Shown one piece after another: positions 23,371-34,977 of a stretch of 64,000 nt of DNA. Position 1 is the stretch's first letter; every line of letters starts with the position of its first letter. This stretch comes from Rhipicephalus microplus (taxonomy: Eukaryota > Arthropoda > Arachnida > Ixodida > Ixodidae): the NCBI RefSeq assembly GCF_043290135.1, contig NC_134710.1, positions 204,940,692 through 205,004,691 of the forward strand, in the 5' to 3' direction. A program made the translations under genes and the position numbers. The notes under the pieces were generated by a model. It made no database searches. It was not told the DNA's origin and worked only from the letters and a program-made list of their open reading frames with translations.

Positions 23371-24329
23371 CTCGTTCTTTATGCTATCTGGAACATGTGA
23401 TGCAGATACGGCGTCGCTTTGCAGCTGTAAGTGTAACAACCTTAAAAATACGCCACTTGGTACCTGGAACAAACCACTGGGCTCTATGGCATATATCGGG
23501 TTCCACTTAAGTAAACAAAAACTAAAGAAAAAAAGCTGCTGCTCCAGATAACCCTCGTCAAACCACTCCAGTGCATTCAACGATGACCATCAGTATTTTT
23601 TTATTTTTTGCTTACGTTTCTTTTGTTACGAACTCATGAGTCAGCATTGTTCATAGCTTGTCTAAGAGCTCCAGTGCAGCAAGCCAAATCTCATCTGCTG
23701 AGAAATGATGTTGTTTTGTTGTTTTGTAACTGTAGTAAATTAAGTTTAGTTTAGTTTTCAAACACATTGTGATCACTCTGTGATGGCTTGCGTGTTGAGC
23801 GACGATAACCAGCGCTATCAATACGATATAACCGTAATGTATACCGATGTGTTTGAATTATGAAGAATTTGCTCCTTTAGAAATACACAGGGCCCTGTCG
23901 GGACGAGGACGTCAGTTTTAACTGTAACTTCGAAATAACCTAGTTCGAATTAACGATCTTGCACTCTATTCATTCATTCATTTTTGTAGATACTGTGATG
24001 AAGTTATACGAAAAGATGGCAAAATGTAAGATATTCTTTTAATTCAATATTGTCTTCCAGTCACACAAACCACTTGTAACCATTACACACCAGTACAGCA
24101 TGTACCAAGTTACATGGAACGTTTTCGCATACTGAAGTTGACGTTCAGAAATCTTGCACTTCCTTTGCATTTGGCAAAGTTTGGTCTTGTGAATAGGTGA
24201 GCAGATTGCTAAGCCAGCTAAAAAATTGAGGGACCCTTAAGCTTCGCCTTTGAGAGTTGAACGCGATTGCGAAATCTGGCCCCTAGTGCACCCTTCAACT
24301 GCTAAGCGCATACTTATCGATATGTTTTG

Positions 24330-24330
<1 letters not shown>

Positions 24331-24379
<49 letters not shown>

Positions 24380-24382
24380 GTG
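24331..24382. repeat. (CA)n(CG)n compound microsatellite
   Basis: CA repeats pass directly into CG repeats, an alternating purine-pyrimidine tract able in principle to adopt Z-DNA. Confidence 0.92.
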
Positions 24383-27300
24383 CAAGCGTGACGTATCTAT
24401 AGTAATGCAGTGACTGTGCAGTGTGGCCACTTCCCTCTGCCATAAATAGTCTCACAATGCCTCACAGAAGGCAGCACATTATCTAGCATTTGCTGTTTGC
24501 TTGACCACTTCAACGCCTCTTCTATGCCTCTGGAAAGGCATGATATGTTTTCCGCTAAATGGACATAGTTGTCCATTTTTAGAGTGGTTTATAAGTTCCT
24601 CTGGGTTTTTAGGTGCGATGGCTGCGCTATCCTAGCCTTTTTCGACGTAGCTTGATGGTCTCCTAAACGCGCCTACAAATCGCCTAATGGGCTTGTTTTC
24701 GTCATCACACCTGTCGAACGAAATGCATTAAGGAGACTTCTTCCACTACATGATATTTATGTAGTGTTTTCCCCGAAGCATCTGCAAGTAGTATCGTGGC
24801 TTTGTGGTACGACATCTACTTGCCATGCGAGCGGCACCAAAAATTTTTGTATTCATTTTATTTGCCTTTTTCTCAATTTTTCACTAGAAGCAACGGTGCC
24901 ACAACCTCTCTAACGCTATCACGTTAAAACGGTAAGTACGCGGTTGAAGGTCACCGCAATGCACGGTCATGCTAGATTTTGCATTGCTGTGGTGTCATGA
25001 GAAAGTTCTAACCTGCGCGTTAAAATGGAGAACTAAACAAATAAGCGTACTTATAACAGAAAGCGTCATAATGCGGTAATCTTATTTCTCCGTCTTTATC
25101 TCTATTCATTAAAATTTACAGTGCCCGCTTCGTTCATGCGTTATAAGATACTGATATATTTAGTATAGTAGAGATTAGAATTCGTAGTAACTGTATATTT
25201 TGCTTAATATATACAGGGACGAATGTTTGCTTATTGAGTTCTCTGCGAAACACGCCGTGCGAGAAGCAATCTCAATGGTGAACTTCTGCTCAGTGATATG
25301 GTTGTATTCGTGATAAAACTTTTTAAGCAGAAGGGTAATGTGTAATCAATATGACGTCAAAGATTTGTGTATTTTAATGATGCTATATTTGTTTGACCTA
25401 TAATTGCTGCTTTTATCTCATTCATTTGTTTGAAACCAAAGTATCCTTGCTCTATACTGTTCAATTAATAAGGAGTTGAGAGGCAGTGGCTGTCATCATA
25501 CATGAGCTAATGTCTCCCACATACAAAATTAATTTGAAAAGTCATTCTAGTTTCCGCGAATTTCTAATGTTCAAAGTACTTCTTAAGCTAGTCTGTCATT
25601 CGACATTGTTGATTGCGGTGCTCTTTTTTGTGGGCCTGTTTTAGCCGGAGCCAGTACCATCAGTTTTCTCATTAGCAATCAGTCTGTACAGCAGTTTACG
25701 TATTCTGAACGCTGCATGTGCAACTGCTCAAGCTTTAGATGAAGCCTGAAATATGCATGATGGTCTCTTTATGAGCGTAACTGCTCTTGTACAGCACTCG
25801 ACAGCTTTTTTCTCGTCGAACCATGCCCTGGTAATTCTGCCTGGTTGCTATCTTTACACCCATTTTCTCTCTTTGACCAGATAAGAAAGCCACCTCATTT
25901 TACATCAATCCTCTCTAAGCTTCTCTAGCTGCTGTTCACCTTTTTTACTAAGTTATGCAATGAACTCGAACGAGGAAGCTTAATTAAGCTCAACTAAAAT
26001 AATTATGTGGGGAGAGGCTTGAACGCGTAAAACTCGTTGTTCGTCTTTGGTTGGAACGATACCGCTAAACCACAAAGAGGAGATCATTTGTGAGACCCTC
26101 AAGTTCAGTAACGATCACTACGCATTCGACAGTAAAGCAGAACTTTCATACAAAACTTTCGCTTTGAAGGGTATTCAAGGTGCGCAGAAATATTGTTTGT
26201 TCTCTGAGTGTTGCTGCGGCACTAAAAAGCATATTATAATAATATTTTTGTCAAAAATTCGCGCCAGTGTTTGAGTTCCTTAGATTGTGAAGGATTTCTT
26301 GAGGGCCTTAAATGTGATAAGTCTTCTACTGAAGACTGTAATGGGGAGCTGCCATTCATTAGAAAATATACATTAACCGGTGTGGCGAGAAATGAGGCAT
26401 AATATTGGCAAGATAGTGAATGTAGCGAATATGTATATGTCATGAAAAACAAGTTACGTTGTTGAGCAATATATTTTCGTTAGTAATCACTATGGGCTTT
26501 ACTTTTCCGAGAGTTGATGTAACGAGCCCCAAAGAAATCGGCGCCTATAACTGGCATCATTATTGCCCAACTGCTAAGAATGGTGCCAAGAAGCAGTGGC
26601 AAGAGCCCTGTAGGCCATGAAACTAATACTTATGAAAAGTAAGACATCGAAAACGTGACCGTCTGAGAATTCCACCTCTGTACATAAAATTACAAAATTA
26701 TGTTAGTGAGCCAATCTTTCACCCTCACAAGTGTCTTCTAGTTGAGGGCCTCCGCAGTGTTGCTTTTTTTTCCACGTATGATAGTCTTTGCGCCGAATGG
26801 CTAGCTTTCGCTACACCGCTTCACACCCCACATTTATGTTTTGATGCTTCGTTAAAGTGCGGTGGCTGTGTACATTCAAATGAATCACTCTGTCTGTGAG
26901 TCTGGAAGGCTCGGAATATCCAGAAGGCCTGACACACCTGTAACCTTTCTCCTTGAGAACGGCATGCAAACTGCCGTGTAAGTGTACAAAACATGACAGA
27001 CTTATGAAACCTTTCTTCCATGTTACTGTGGCGTTACAACGTCGGAGCTGCCTTGTCAAGCGAATAAACTTCTTATGTCTATTCTTAATCATAGGCGTCC
27101 GTGCCATTATCATCACCTTCAGGAATATCAATGTCGCACTCATCCCATCATCCTTCTTTCCCCTTAGAAAAACCTTGAACCACGCATGCTTCTAGATGAT
27201 GCCTGTTTCGGAGCTTGAAAAATTGCTAGGTTGCTCTCACTAATTGTCATAAAAAGCGCACCATATATAGGCCGCTGAGATCGCCTTTTTGCCTAATTAA

Positions 27301-27658
27301 ATGCATATTAATCATTTTGAATGTTAAGGAAAAGCTCATTGATGACACATCACAACAACGACGTGGGAAAAATAAAAATATGAAACATGCACGAATAGTC
27401 TTTTTAGTTTATTCCTTTCTTCAAGAGAGGGAAATAATCATTACACTATGCAACATAAAGTCATCTTTGTAGCACATCTTCAGTTCCTTCAAATATATAC
27501 TATCTAAAGTTGCAGCGAATACAGTTTATTCCCTTGTGCATAATGTGCGGGCGTTTGTTTGTCTTGCAGTTATTACAGTACTGGCCTAAAAAAAAGACCG
27601 ATACATTCTTATGAAACGATAAAAAATATTCGTGCACAAACTATCACCTTCAAAAATA

Positions 27659-27899
27659 CCCCGCCGCGGTGGTCTAGTGGCTAAGGCACTCGGCTGCTGA
27701 CCCGCATGGAGCGGGTTCGAATCCCGGCTGCGGCGGCTGCATTTCCGATGGAGACGGAAATGTTGTAGGCCCGTGTGCTCAGATTTGGGTGCACGTTAAA
27801 GAACCCCAGGTGGTCGAAATTTCCGGAGCCCTCCACTACGGCGTCTCTCATAATCTTGAAGTGGTTTTGGGACGTTAAACCCCACATATCAATCAAATC
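27659..27899 (+). mobile_element. Complete tRNA-derived SINE
   Basis: Well-preserved head with an A box and a consensus B box (GGGTTCGAATCCCGG), then a full body and CCCCACATATCAATCAAATCA tail. The anticodon-side region carries a small change (CGCATGGAGCGGG). I found no clear TSD. Confidence 0.94.
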
Positions 27900-28438
27900 A
27901 GAAATTTGCGTTTCTGCAGAATAACCACAGCATTTAGTCGGGAATATTTTTCAGACCAATCTATTACTTGCCAAAGTACTCCTTCCACATTATTAATAAT
28001 ACTGACCTTATTCGTAGCGTTGCAAGAGAAATGCCGTTCTGACAAATAAAAAAAAGGGTTAGTTCCCCTCCCCCTTTTTTTAGGCTTACCAAAAAGTCGC
28101 TAATGGCCTTTAGCGTGTAAAACAGCTTTTCTTTTTGAGATGGACTGTTATAAGGTGCAGGTGTTATCCTACACCAGAAATTGCAATGCATAATCGCGTA
28201 GTCAAGCAATTTGGTTGTGCAATTTTTTTCAACCTGAACCTGCCGTTCTCTAATACAAAGAGTTAGCTAAAAGAAGAAGTGGCAGTATATATTGCGATGA
28301 CAGTAGTATGTCAGTATTTTTCTTGCCAAAAGCGTACTTCAAGTGTGCCTGAAGTACCCCTTTGGTATCCCTATGAAAAATTGACACAGACCTCATACAG
28401 TCTCCATGCCCAAGCACAGGTTTTGCACTGCCACCAGC
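27900..28438. other. No recognisable gene
   Basis: Short AT-rich gap between two SINEs. Confidence 0.5.
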
Positions 28439-28450
28439 AGCGTTAAACGC

Positions 28451-28686
28451 TCCCCGCCGCGTTGCTCTTGGGGCTAAGGTACACGGCTGCTGACCTGTAG
28501 GTCACGGGATCGAATCCTGGTTGCAGCGGCTGCATTTTCTATGGAAGCGGAAATGCTGTAGGTTCGTGTGCTCATACTTGGGTGCACATTAAAGGCCCTC
28601 AGGTGTTCGAAATTTTCGGAGGCCTCCACTATGGCGGCATAACTCTATGGTGGTTTTGAGACGTTGAACCCCACATATCAATCAGG
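28451..28686 (+). mobile_element. Older copy of the tRNA-derived SINE, with TSD
   Basis: All parts are recognisable but many positions differ (TTGCTCTTGGGGCTAAGG, GATCGAATCCTGG, GTGCACATTAAAGGCCCTCA). Flanks AGCGTTAAACGC (28439-28450) and AGCGTTCAACGC (28687-28698) agree at 11 of 12. It is more decayed than the copies at 13.2 and 60.2 kb. Confidence 0.9.
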
Positions 28687-28699
28687 AGCGTTCAACGCA

Positions 28700-31135
28700 C
28701 ACCAGCTTAGAATTACCACGTTAGAGTTATTGACAGTTATAAAATTAGATTAGTACATCCAGTGGTTGTTTATAAGCGTAGAGGGGTTCTGATGTGCTTA
28801 CGCATGCGAAAGCTGAAGCCAAGTTTTTTACAGTTCGTATAAAACATGGTGTTCTTTTTCCTTCCTACAAGGTGTACTCCATAATCACCACCAGCCATTC
28901 GGAAGTATTCTAACGCGCTCCCAGTGCACCCAAAGTGGTATAATTTCTATAGAGTACAACATCCCAACGTACGCATTATTTCTGTGCAGTTCCATCTTGA
29001 CGCGCTTTGCAGTACGTAGACTGCAGCCACATTTCACCCAAGTAAATACCAGCAATAACTCCGAAAAGCTTCCCCAAGGTACCTAAATCACATAAATTTT
29101 TTCAGGTTGTTGACACCAAACACATGAGCCATCGTATGTTTCATAACGAACCCAATACGTCTGAAACGGTTTACTGCTGGCGTATTCTCTTCAATTCCCG
29201 TAGCGAGAGTAACCTGAACTGGGCATCTTGTCATTGCACAAAACAACAGTAGGATTGCCCCAGCGTCTCGCCAAACGAAGAACGCATGAATATTCAAAAA
29301 TTTTGAATATAAAATAGAATAGCGTTCTATTCAATATATGTACTGGAATGAATTAGTGTACATTATAAATATAGAATATATTTCAAATATTAGCCACAGG
29401 TGACATAACCTTGAAAGAACGAAAGGTTGTAACATAGAGGAGCAATGTTTGTTGCTTAAACAATCTAAATACCTATATCCATGCAGCTGAATATTTTACG
29501 GCATTGTCTACGCAATACTATTTGGAGCATGAAAACAAAATTCGCTTAAAACTCCAGTGACGCCGAAGTGACAGTAACCAATCCACTATTTTCATCTTGA
29601 CATTCATTATGGTGTTGACACGTAAATATTGTCTAATACATTTATGTATATATAAGTTTTAAATAAAGGCTGATGACAAGGTCCACCCTTGAACTCCTGC
29701 ATTTTGAACTCCTGGATTCACTCCTGTATTTCAACCTGAACCCACAACCATTTCGGGGGCTTCAGCTCCACTATATAGAAGCATGCCTCTGTTGACAATA
29801 TATCGTTCAATGAAGCCATATAGCTTAAAAGAAAGGTACCAAGAAAGAGTACAGGACATCCACTCCATCCTACCCTGTTCTTGGTCCCCGTCTTTTAAGC
29901 GTTATGCTTTTATTGAACGTAATAAATGAAATATAGTCAAAAAGTCTGTTTTCCTGTATTACAAAACTGTGCTAATTATTTGTTAGTCAATGGTATTCGT
30001 AATGTTCATTCGTTCAAGCTATGGAACATTTTTAAATAAAATTATGTGAGTAACTCTTGGGCTACTTGAAAAATTGCTGCCTTACTACTCGAAAACTATT
30101 CGAATGTATTCGATTGCTATTGGTATTTAGTTCGGTGTCATCAAAATTTCATTCGTAATCAATTCAGCTGTAAAGTTCACTATTCGCACACCCTTACGCA
30201 TATCACGCCCGACAGCACCTACTAATGTTTTCGTGCTACAGTTACATTAGTCTTCAGTGTTCATCGACGTTTGAATCGAGTATTTTTTAATCAAACGATT
30301 CACAACAGCAGTAAATCATCAAATGCGCGAAAAAACAAAAAAACAGAGCAGAAAGAGGGAAGAGAACAAAGTGCAAGTCTCAAATATGACCATGCATCAT
30401 GAAGTAAAGCGAAGTGTTTTCGTCTCACCTGTCCTAGTGTTTCGCGCTGTATGTGGAGCGAACCAAGGGATATATTTATATACGAATGCGGATTGTGCTA
30501 ATCAGCCTGGTTATTACAGATTGGTGAATTCGAGCTGACTTCACAGACTACTTGTGATTGCGTGATCCCTGAACTCGTATTATGACTGACCGGCACCTCT
30601 TGTTAAAACAAAATTATCTTGCGATCTCCTTTGCGATTACTGCTTCTGTTTTGTAACATAACGAGCGCTCCCAGTACCATCTAACCTCGTCTCAGCCCCA
30701 CCTGTAATGATTGTCAGGGTAAAAACAGAGCATAGATGTGACAATACGGCTCGGATAATTCGCGCTCCAATTGTAGAAATTGCTAGTGATGTGCCACTCT
30801 AGAGCATCTGCAGCAAGTGTGAATTCAAATTTATTTTCAATGTCAAGGTTAACTCTCTTGAAGAATGTGTAGGCGGCTGGGCTACAGATGTTACTATATC
30901 GTAACTAATGACTTGCCTTCAAAGGAAGATCACGCTCACCCCTTATGCTCACGTACTCACACAGGCGCACAGATTGATAAAAGCTTACCCCTGAGTAAAG
31001 TCTGTGTATATAGGGGGAGTTGGGGGGGGGGGGAGGGGCGTTGCCTCCCGCCTATATTTGTGGTTCAGAGAGAAGTTGAACGAACCCCTACCCATCGCGT
31101 GGCAGTCACGTTTTCTACAACAAAGTCAGGCTGGT
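28700..31135. other. No recognisable gene
   Basis: AT-rich. The frame at 30323-30538 begins with a Lys/Arg-rich stretch but has no known motif. A G-run precedes 31035. Confidence 0.45.
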
Positions 31136-31193
31136 GCTTGGATTGGATTGGATTGGATTGGATAAACATTTATTTGGTCCTCCAAAACACAGA

Positions 31194-31703
31194 TCACTGT
31201 GTTGCGGGCAGCTCCCACGTGGGGACTGAGATGCCAAGCTCCTCAGCCGCCTCGCGGGCTTGGGGGACAGCCCAGAGCTGATCTGCCAAGGACGAGCTGC
31301 GGATTGCCGCCTCCCATCTGGCAGAGGTGATGTGCGATAAATGAGCGAATTTGGTGCACTGCCAGAGCATGTGTTCTAATGAAGCTATTTCCCCACAATG
31401 TGGACAAAGATTACTTGGGTATAGGTCAGGGTACATGATGTGTAACATTTTCAAAGTAGGGTACATCCGCGTTTGCCAAAGCCTTAATGTAAGTGCTTGG
31501 GGCCGGGTTAGATTTTTGTGAGGTGGAGGGAAAATCCTTCTAGACAGGTAGAAATGTTTAGTGAGCTCGTTATATGTTGTAAGAGTTTCCCGGTCATCCC
31601 CTTCACCGGTAGAACGCCCCCGGGGAGGCGCGGTTGGAGAGTTCTCGCGCCGCCTCGTGTGCTGCTTCGTTGAGATTGGGAGGGGAATCGTTGATTTGTC
31701 CAA
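31194..31703 (-). pseudogene. LINE ORF2 C-terminal zinc domain
   Basis: The frame holds LTTYNELTKHFYLSRRIFPP, RPQALTLRLWQTRMYPTLK and a Cys/His cluster (CPHCGEIASLEHMLWQC), followed by LADQLWAVPQAREAAEELG. This is the conserved C-terminal region after RNase H in I-like LINEs of ticks. The end of RNase H lies just upstream in another frame; the switch is near the CCCCGGGG run at about 31617-31624. It ends at 31194 shortly before the GGATT tail. Confidence 0.85.
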
Positions 31704-31785
31704 GGTGAGCTGGGAACCAACTCAGAAGATGATGTGTTATGTTCTTGCCTTGCAGTATTTTCAGCGTTTGTTCACAGACCGTCCC

Positions 31786-32379
31786 CTAGGCGAACGCCCG
31801 TAGTGCTGCTATAGAATCACTGTAGACGACTTCAATGTTATCCATCTTGAGTGCTAAGGCGATGGCCACTTGTTCCGCAATGATTGGGTCTTTCGTCCTG
31901 ACCGTCGCTGAGTTGACGACATGGCCAGCCCCATCGACTACCACTGCCACAAACGCTTTCCCATTGGCGTAGGAAGCCGCGTCAACAAATACGACCCCTC
32001 GTTCCTCGTTTGAGACTTGACGAAGTATAGTCCTGGCCCTCGCTACTCTTCTTCCGACGTTGTGTTCTGGATGCATGTTTCTCGGTATAGGAGATACCGT
32101 GATAGTCTCCCTGATGTTGTCAGGGATATCATTGTAATTGCGTCTTATTGCTATTGGGTGTTGGCCCAGCTCCTGCAGGATCATTCTCCCCGACCTTGTA
32201 GTAGATAACCTTGCAAACTGTGCTCTCTCTTGGGATTCTGCTATTTCTTCGAGCGTGTTGTGTATGCCAAGCTCAAGCAGACGCTCGGTGCTGGTATGTA
32301 TGGGTAGGCCCAGGACCTTCTTGATGGTGCTTGGAACTCCTTTGGAAAAAGACCCCATATAGGTGTTATGTCGAGCCAA
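31786..32379 (-). pseudogene. LINE ORF2 fragment: pre-RNase H linker and RNase H start
   Basis: 197 codons. The first half is the linker typical of tick LINEs (STIKKVLGLPIHTSTERLLELG). The second half is RNase H: VVFVDAASYANGKAFVAVVV holds the first catalytic aspartate, IIAEQVAIALAL the glutamate, and VVYSDSIAALRAF the next aspartate. A TAG at 31786-31788 stops the frame in the middle of RNase H, and the same frame continues beyond it. RNase H would remove the RNA template strand. This copy is inactive. Confidence 0.85.
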
Positions 32380-32398
32380 GAACCGCGCTAATCTGCGG

Positions 32399-32636
32399 TA
32401 GCTTGCTCTCCGCGAAAACTTCGAACCACCGCCTGCCGCAATTTCACCTTCGGAGTAGCAGCTTGTAGTCGGGGTAGCCGCTTTGCCACTGCTTCCCGAA
32501 CTTTCGCTTCCGGGCTAGCTCGTTTTCTTCGTCGGCGTTGTCTTTCGCGGGCGAGAGTGCACTGCATTCACGTTCGTTTTATTGCGATAGCAACAATATG
32601 GACATGACGTCGCCAATACTCACCCTGTACGTAGAC

Positions 32637-32638
<2 letters not shown>
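32399..32638. other. GC-rich unclassified stretch
   Basis: Two similar phrases (CGAACCACCGCC..., CCTTCGGAGTAGC and CCGAACTTTCGCTTCCGGGC) suggest a local duplication. No gene recognised. Confidence 0.35.
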
Positions 32639-32706
<68 letters not shown>

Positions 32707-32822
32707 ACGCTAGAAAAAAATCTAGAAAAAGACAAAAAGACTCTAGCGCGCGGAACCGAACTTGGAACCTCTGCATCGTGAGTGCGAGGCGCTGACCACT
32801 GAGTCACCTAGGAGCACGTCCT
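32639..32822 (-). mobile_element. tRNA-derived SINE with a (TA)n tail
   Basis: The reverse complement starts with a tRNA-like head (A box TGACTCAGTGGTCAGCGCC, B-box-like AGGTTCCAAGTTCGGTTCC), then CTAGAGTCTTTTTGTC and TTTTTTTCTAGCGTTTTCAT. It ends in a 63-base TA repeat (32639-32701). The TA tract is thus the 3' tail of this insertion. This is a different SINE family from the ATCA-tailed one. Confidence 0.7.
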
Positions 32823-33790
32823 TCAATGTACAAACGGGAAGCTATTTATATCTACCACTTACCGCTTGTGATGGACATCTCGGAGGGGTACTTTCGTGTT
32901 TTCAGCTTTAACAGCAAAATGCTGCATTGAGCGCGCGGCGGTGCGTGCCCTAAACTCTCACGCGTAGTTTGCCTCACGGAGAGAAGTGAGGGGTCGTGAA
33001 GCTCCTGAACCCATGCATGCCCACATACTATCCAAACATACCGAGTTATTATCTCGGCAACAGCGCCCAGCGCTTTTTGACTGGGATCAGTCAAAGTAGT
33101 CCAGGTAACGTGTCGGAGCGTTCGTGTTGAGCTTGCTGGTGACTGTATTTTCGGGTCATGAACGAAACAGATGTCGGCGTCATCTCGACGAACGGCACAC
33201 TTCCATTTTTTTCTTCGGTCATCCTTAAGAAACGAGAACAATCACACGCTCGGTCTAAAGTCGTAATTGCCCCGACAATTCGCAACTCTACATTGCCCCT
33301 ATGTGGGCATTTGCATACGCTATGCGAAGATCCAGTGCACAATGTGCATCACATATCCACACCGCAGTTCACAGGCACTGAGAAACAGGGTCTTCTCCAG
33401 TAGCCAACAAGCACACCAGCGCGCCACAAAAGTGTTCGTCAGGCTTGGCAATCCATCGCTATCAAGTGGCGTAAGTTAACGCAAGCGCGCATGTGGAGCG
33501 AAACAGGACGGTAAAACGGGGTAACGTTGTAGCACGTGGCAGGAACAGTGAGCAGGCCTGAAATTATCTAGGCCGCATCGGTTCAGCGCCGGCCAGGCAT
33601 TTTTTGTAACCCATAAGGACGCCACGGACTAGAGTCTCATGGCGATTGCATTCGATTTTGTGGGTAATGTGTAAGGTGTAATCACTCTCACACACCTTAT
33701 TTTGAATAGTAAGAAAGAAACGAAGATAACAAAAGAGAAGAAAGTATGGATATAAAATTTTGGTTGACGTTTGAAGGGTCCTGTCCCTGA
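32823..33790. other. No recognisable gene
   Basis: Moderate GC. The plus-strand frame at 33158-33403 and minus-strand frames over the same bases have no recognised motif. Confidence 0.4.
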
Positions 33791-33796
33791 CCTTGG

Positions 33797-34276
33797 CTAG
33801 AATAGTATTGTGTCTGTAAAAAAAGAGGGAGTGAGAAAAGCATTAATTTGAGAAAGGCCAGTTAGTGAATGTTTGAGGGTCCTTATTCCAAGAACCCTCT
33901 GGCCTAGACCACCTGGCCGATGGGGGTTGGTCAGCTCTTGCTTGCAGATAGCGACCTCCCACGCTTCACTGCATAGGTTTGCGTAAGCGTTTGTTGCAGC
34001 TGCTTGTCGATGGGTTGCTTGATTTACATTAAAATCTGTGCCAGAGTGCATTAGAAGGTGTGGCATATGTTCTACCCTATTCCTGTGTGGGCATATGTTG
34101 CTGTAGAACGTCAGTCTCATAGGGTGCGATTGGATACTGTGACTAAACATTGCTTTAATGTCACCTGTAGTAAATACATTCCTACCTTGTGGGTTTGGGA
34201 TGCGGGGAAGGATAGGGTATAAACGGAGTTCAAGCTGATAGCGTTGCAGCAATACGTGATATGCTTGGGATATCAA
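33797..34276 (-). pseudogene. Probable degraded LINE C-terminal fragment
   Basis: 159 codons. QRYQLELRLYPILPRIPNPQ, ICPHRNRVEHMPHLLMHSG and SEAWEVAICKQELTNPHRPG line up loosely with the LINE C-terminal plan (a YRLxRRLYP-like stretch, a damaged CPxC...H...C cluster, a W-containing helix). One cysteine of the cluster appears lost. The likeness is distant, and RNase H remnants 300 bases away on the other strand make a mobile-element origin plausible. Confidence 0.45.
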
Positions 34277-34574
34277 TCCTGTTTCTGTGTGGGAAGTGCT
34301 TCGGATCTCTTGCAGTGAAGTCCGGCTGACACATGCGTGGATCTAGGTGTGTGCCACTTCATGCCTTTCGAGACCATCGTTACCCGGAACACATACGATG
34401 CAGGTGTAGGACGAAAGAATGTCGATGCTTCGAAGTATAATTACCACTATCATCGAGGTCTTGCCTGTGGCATATTTGCGTGCCGCTGTCTGTGAGTCCA
34501 GAGCTGCAAATATTTTTTTGTACTGGCAACATGCATCTTCGAAATCGCCGAACAAGGTGGCTCGCCAGGGTAAA

Positions 34575-34824
34575 CACCACCAGGAACAACTACCGCAAGG
34601 GCCCGCAGGCGCGATGCGCGGACGCAGCCAAGTATTCTGGACGTAACGCCTTTACTATCAACGTCACAGTCTATATAAAGGGCACGGCACTGGCAACGGT
34701 GACCCTACTTGCCGAACCCGTGGTCACAGCCGAAGCAGTCACTATAGCACTCGCCACTCAGATGAGCGAGAATCCCATCGTGGTCATTACCGACTCACCA
34801 CAACGGTCAACCTCGTCTTACTGA
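34575..34824 (+). pseudogene. RNase H domain remnant of a LINE
   Basis: Within a plus-strand frame, CADAAKYSGRNAFTINVTVY carries the first RNase H aspartate, VVTAEAVTIALATQM the glutamate, and IVVITDSPQRS the second aspartate, in the spacing of LINE RNase H domains. It ends at a stop at 34822-34824. Neighbouring ORF2 parts are missing, and it faces the minus-strand fragment at 33.8-34.3 kb. Confidence 0.65.
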
Positions 34825-34881
34825 GATCCTCTTCACTGCCCCGTGTTCACTGCACACGAAAAACAATTTCCAGAGCTCTTC

Positions 34882-34944
34882 AGTACGACGTCTCTCATAA
34901 TCATATGGTGGTTTTCAGATGTTAAAACCCACATATCAGTCAAG

Positions 34945-34977
<33 letters not shown>
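34882..34977 (+). mobile_element. SINE 3' end fragment with long (ATCA)n tail
   Basis: It contains ACGACGTCTCTCATAATCATA, GGTGGTTTTCAGATGTTAAAA and CCCACATATCAGTCA, then about nine ATCA repeats. The head is missing. Confidence 0.88.

Larger units (their letters stand above)
22671..27650. other. Long gene-free, AT-rich stretch
   Basis: Apart from two microsatellites I see no repeat or gene. Frames at 26047-26274 (plus) and 26811-27143 (minus) have no recognised motif and no matching splice sites. Confidence 0.45.
31136..32398 (-). mobile_element. 5'-truncated LINE with RNase H (I-like), (AATCC)n tail
   Basis: The minus strand carries the end of a LINE ORF2: a linker, RNase H and a zinc-motif C-terminal domain. 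The 3' end finishes in five GGATT repeats (31138-31161; AATCC on the coding strand), the kind of short tandem tail LINEs can leave. Homology ends near 32398, where unrelated GC-rich sequence begins. Confidence 0.85.

Noticed and set aside
30323..30538. Lys/Arg-rich small protein
   Set aside because: Isolated 71-codon frame in AT-rich DNA, with low-complexity start and no motif.
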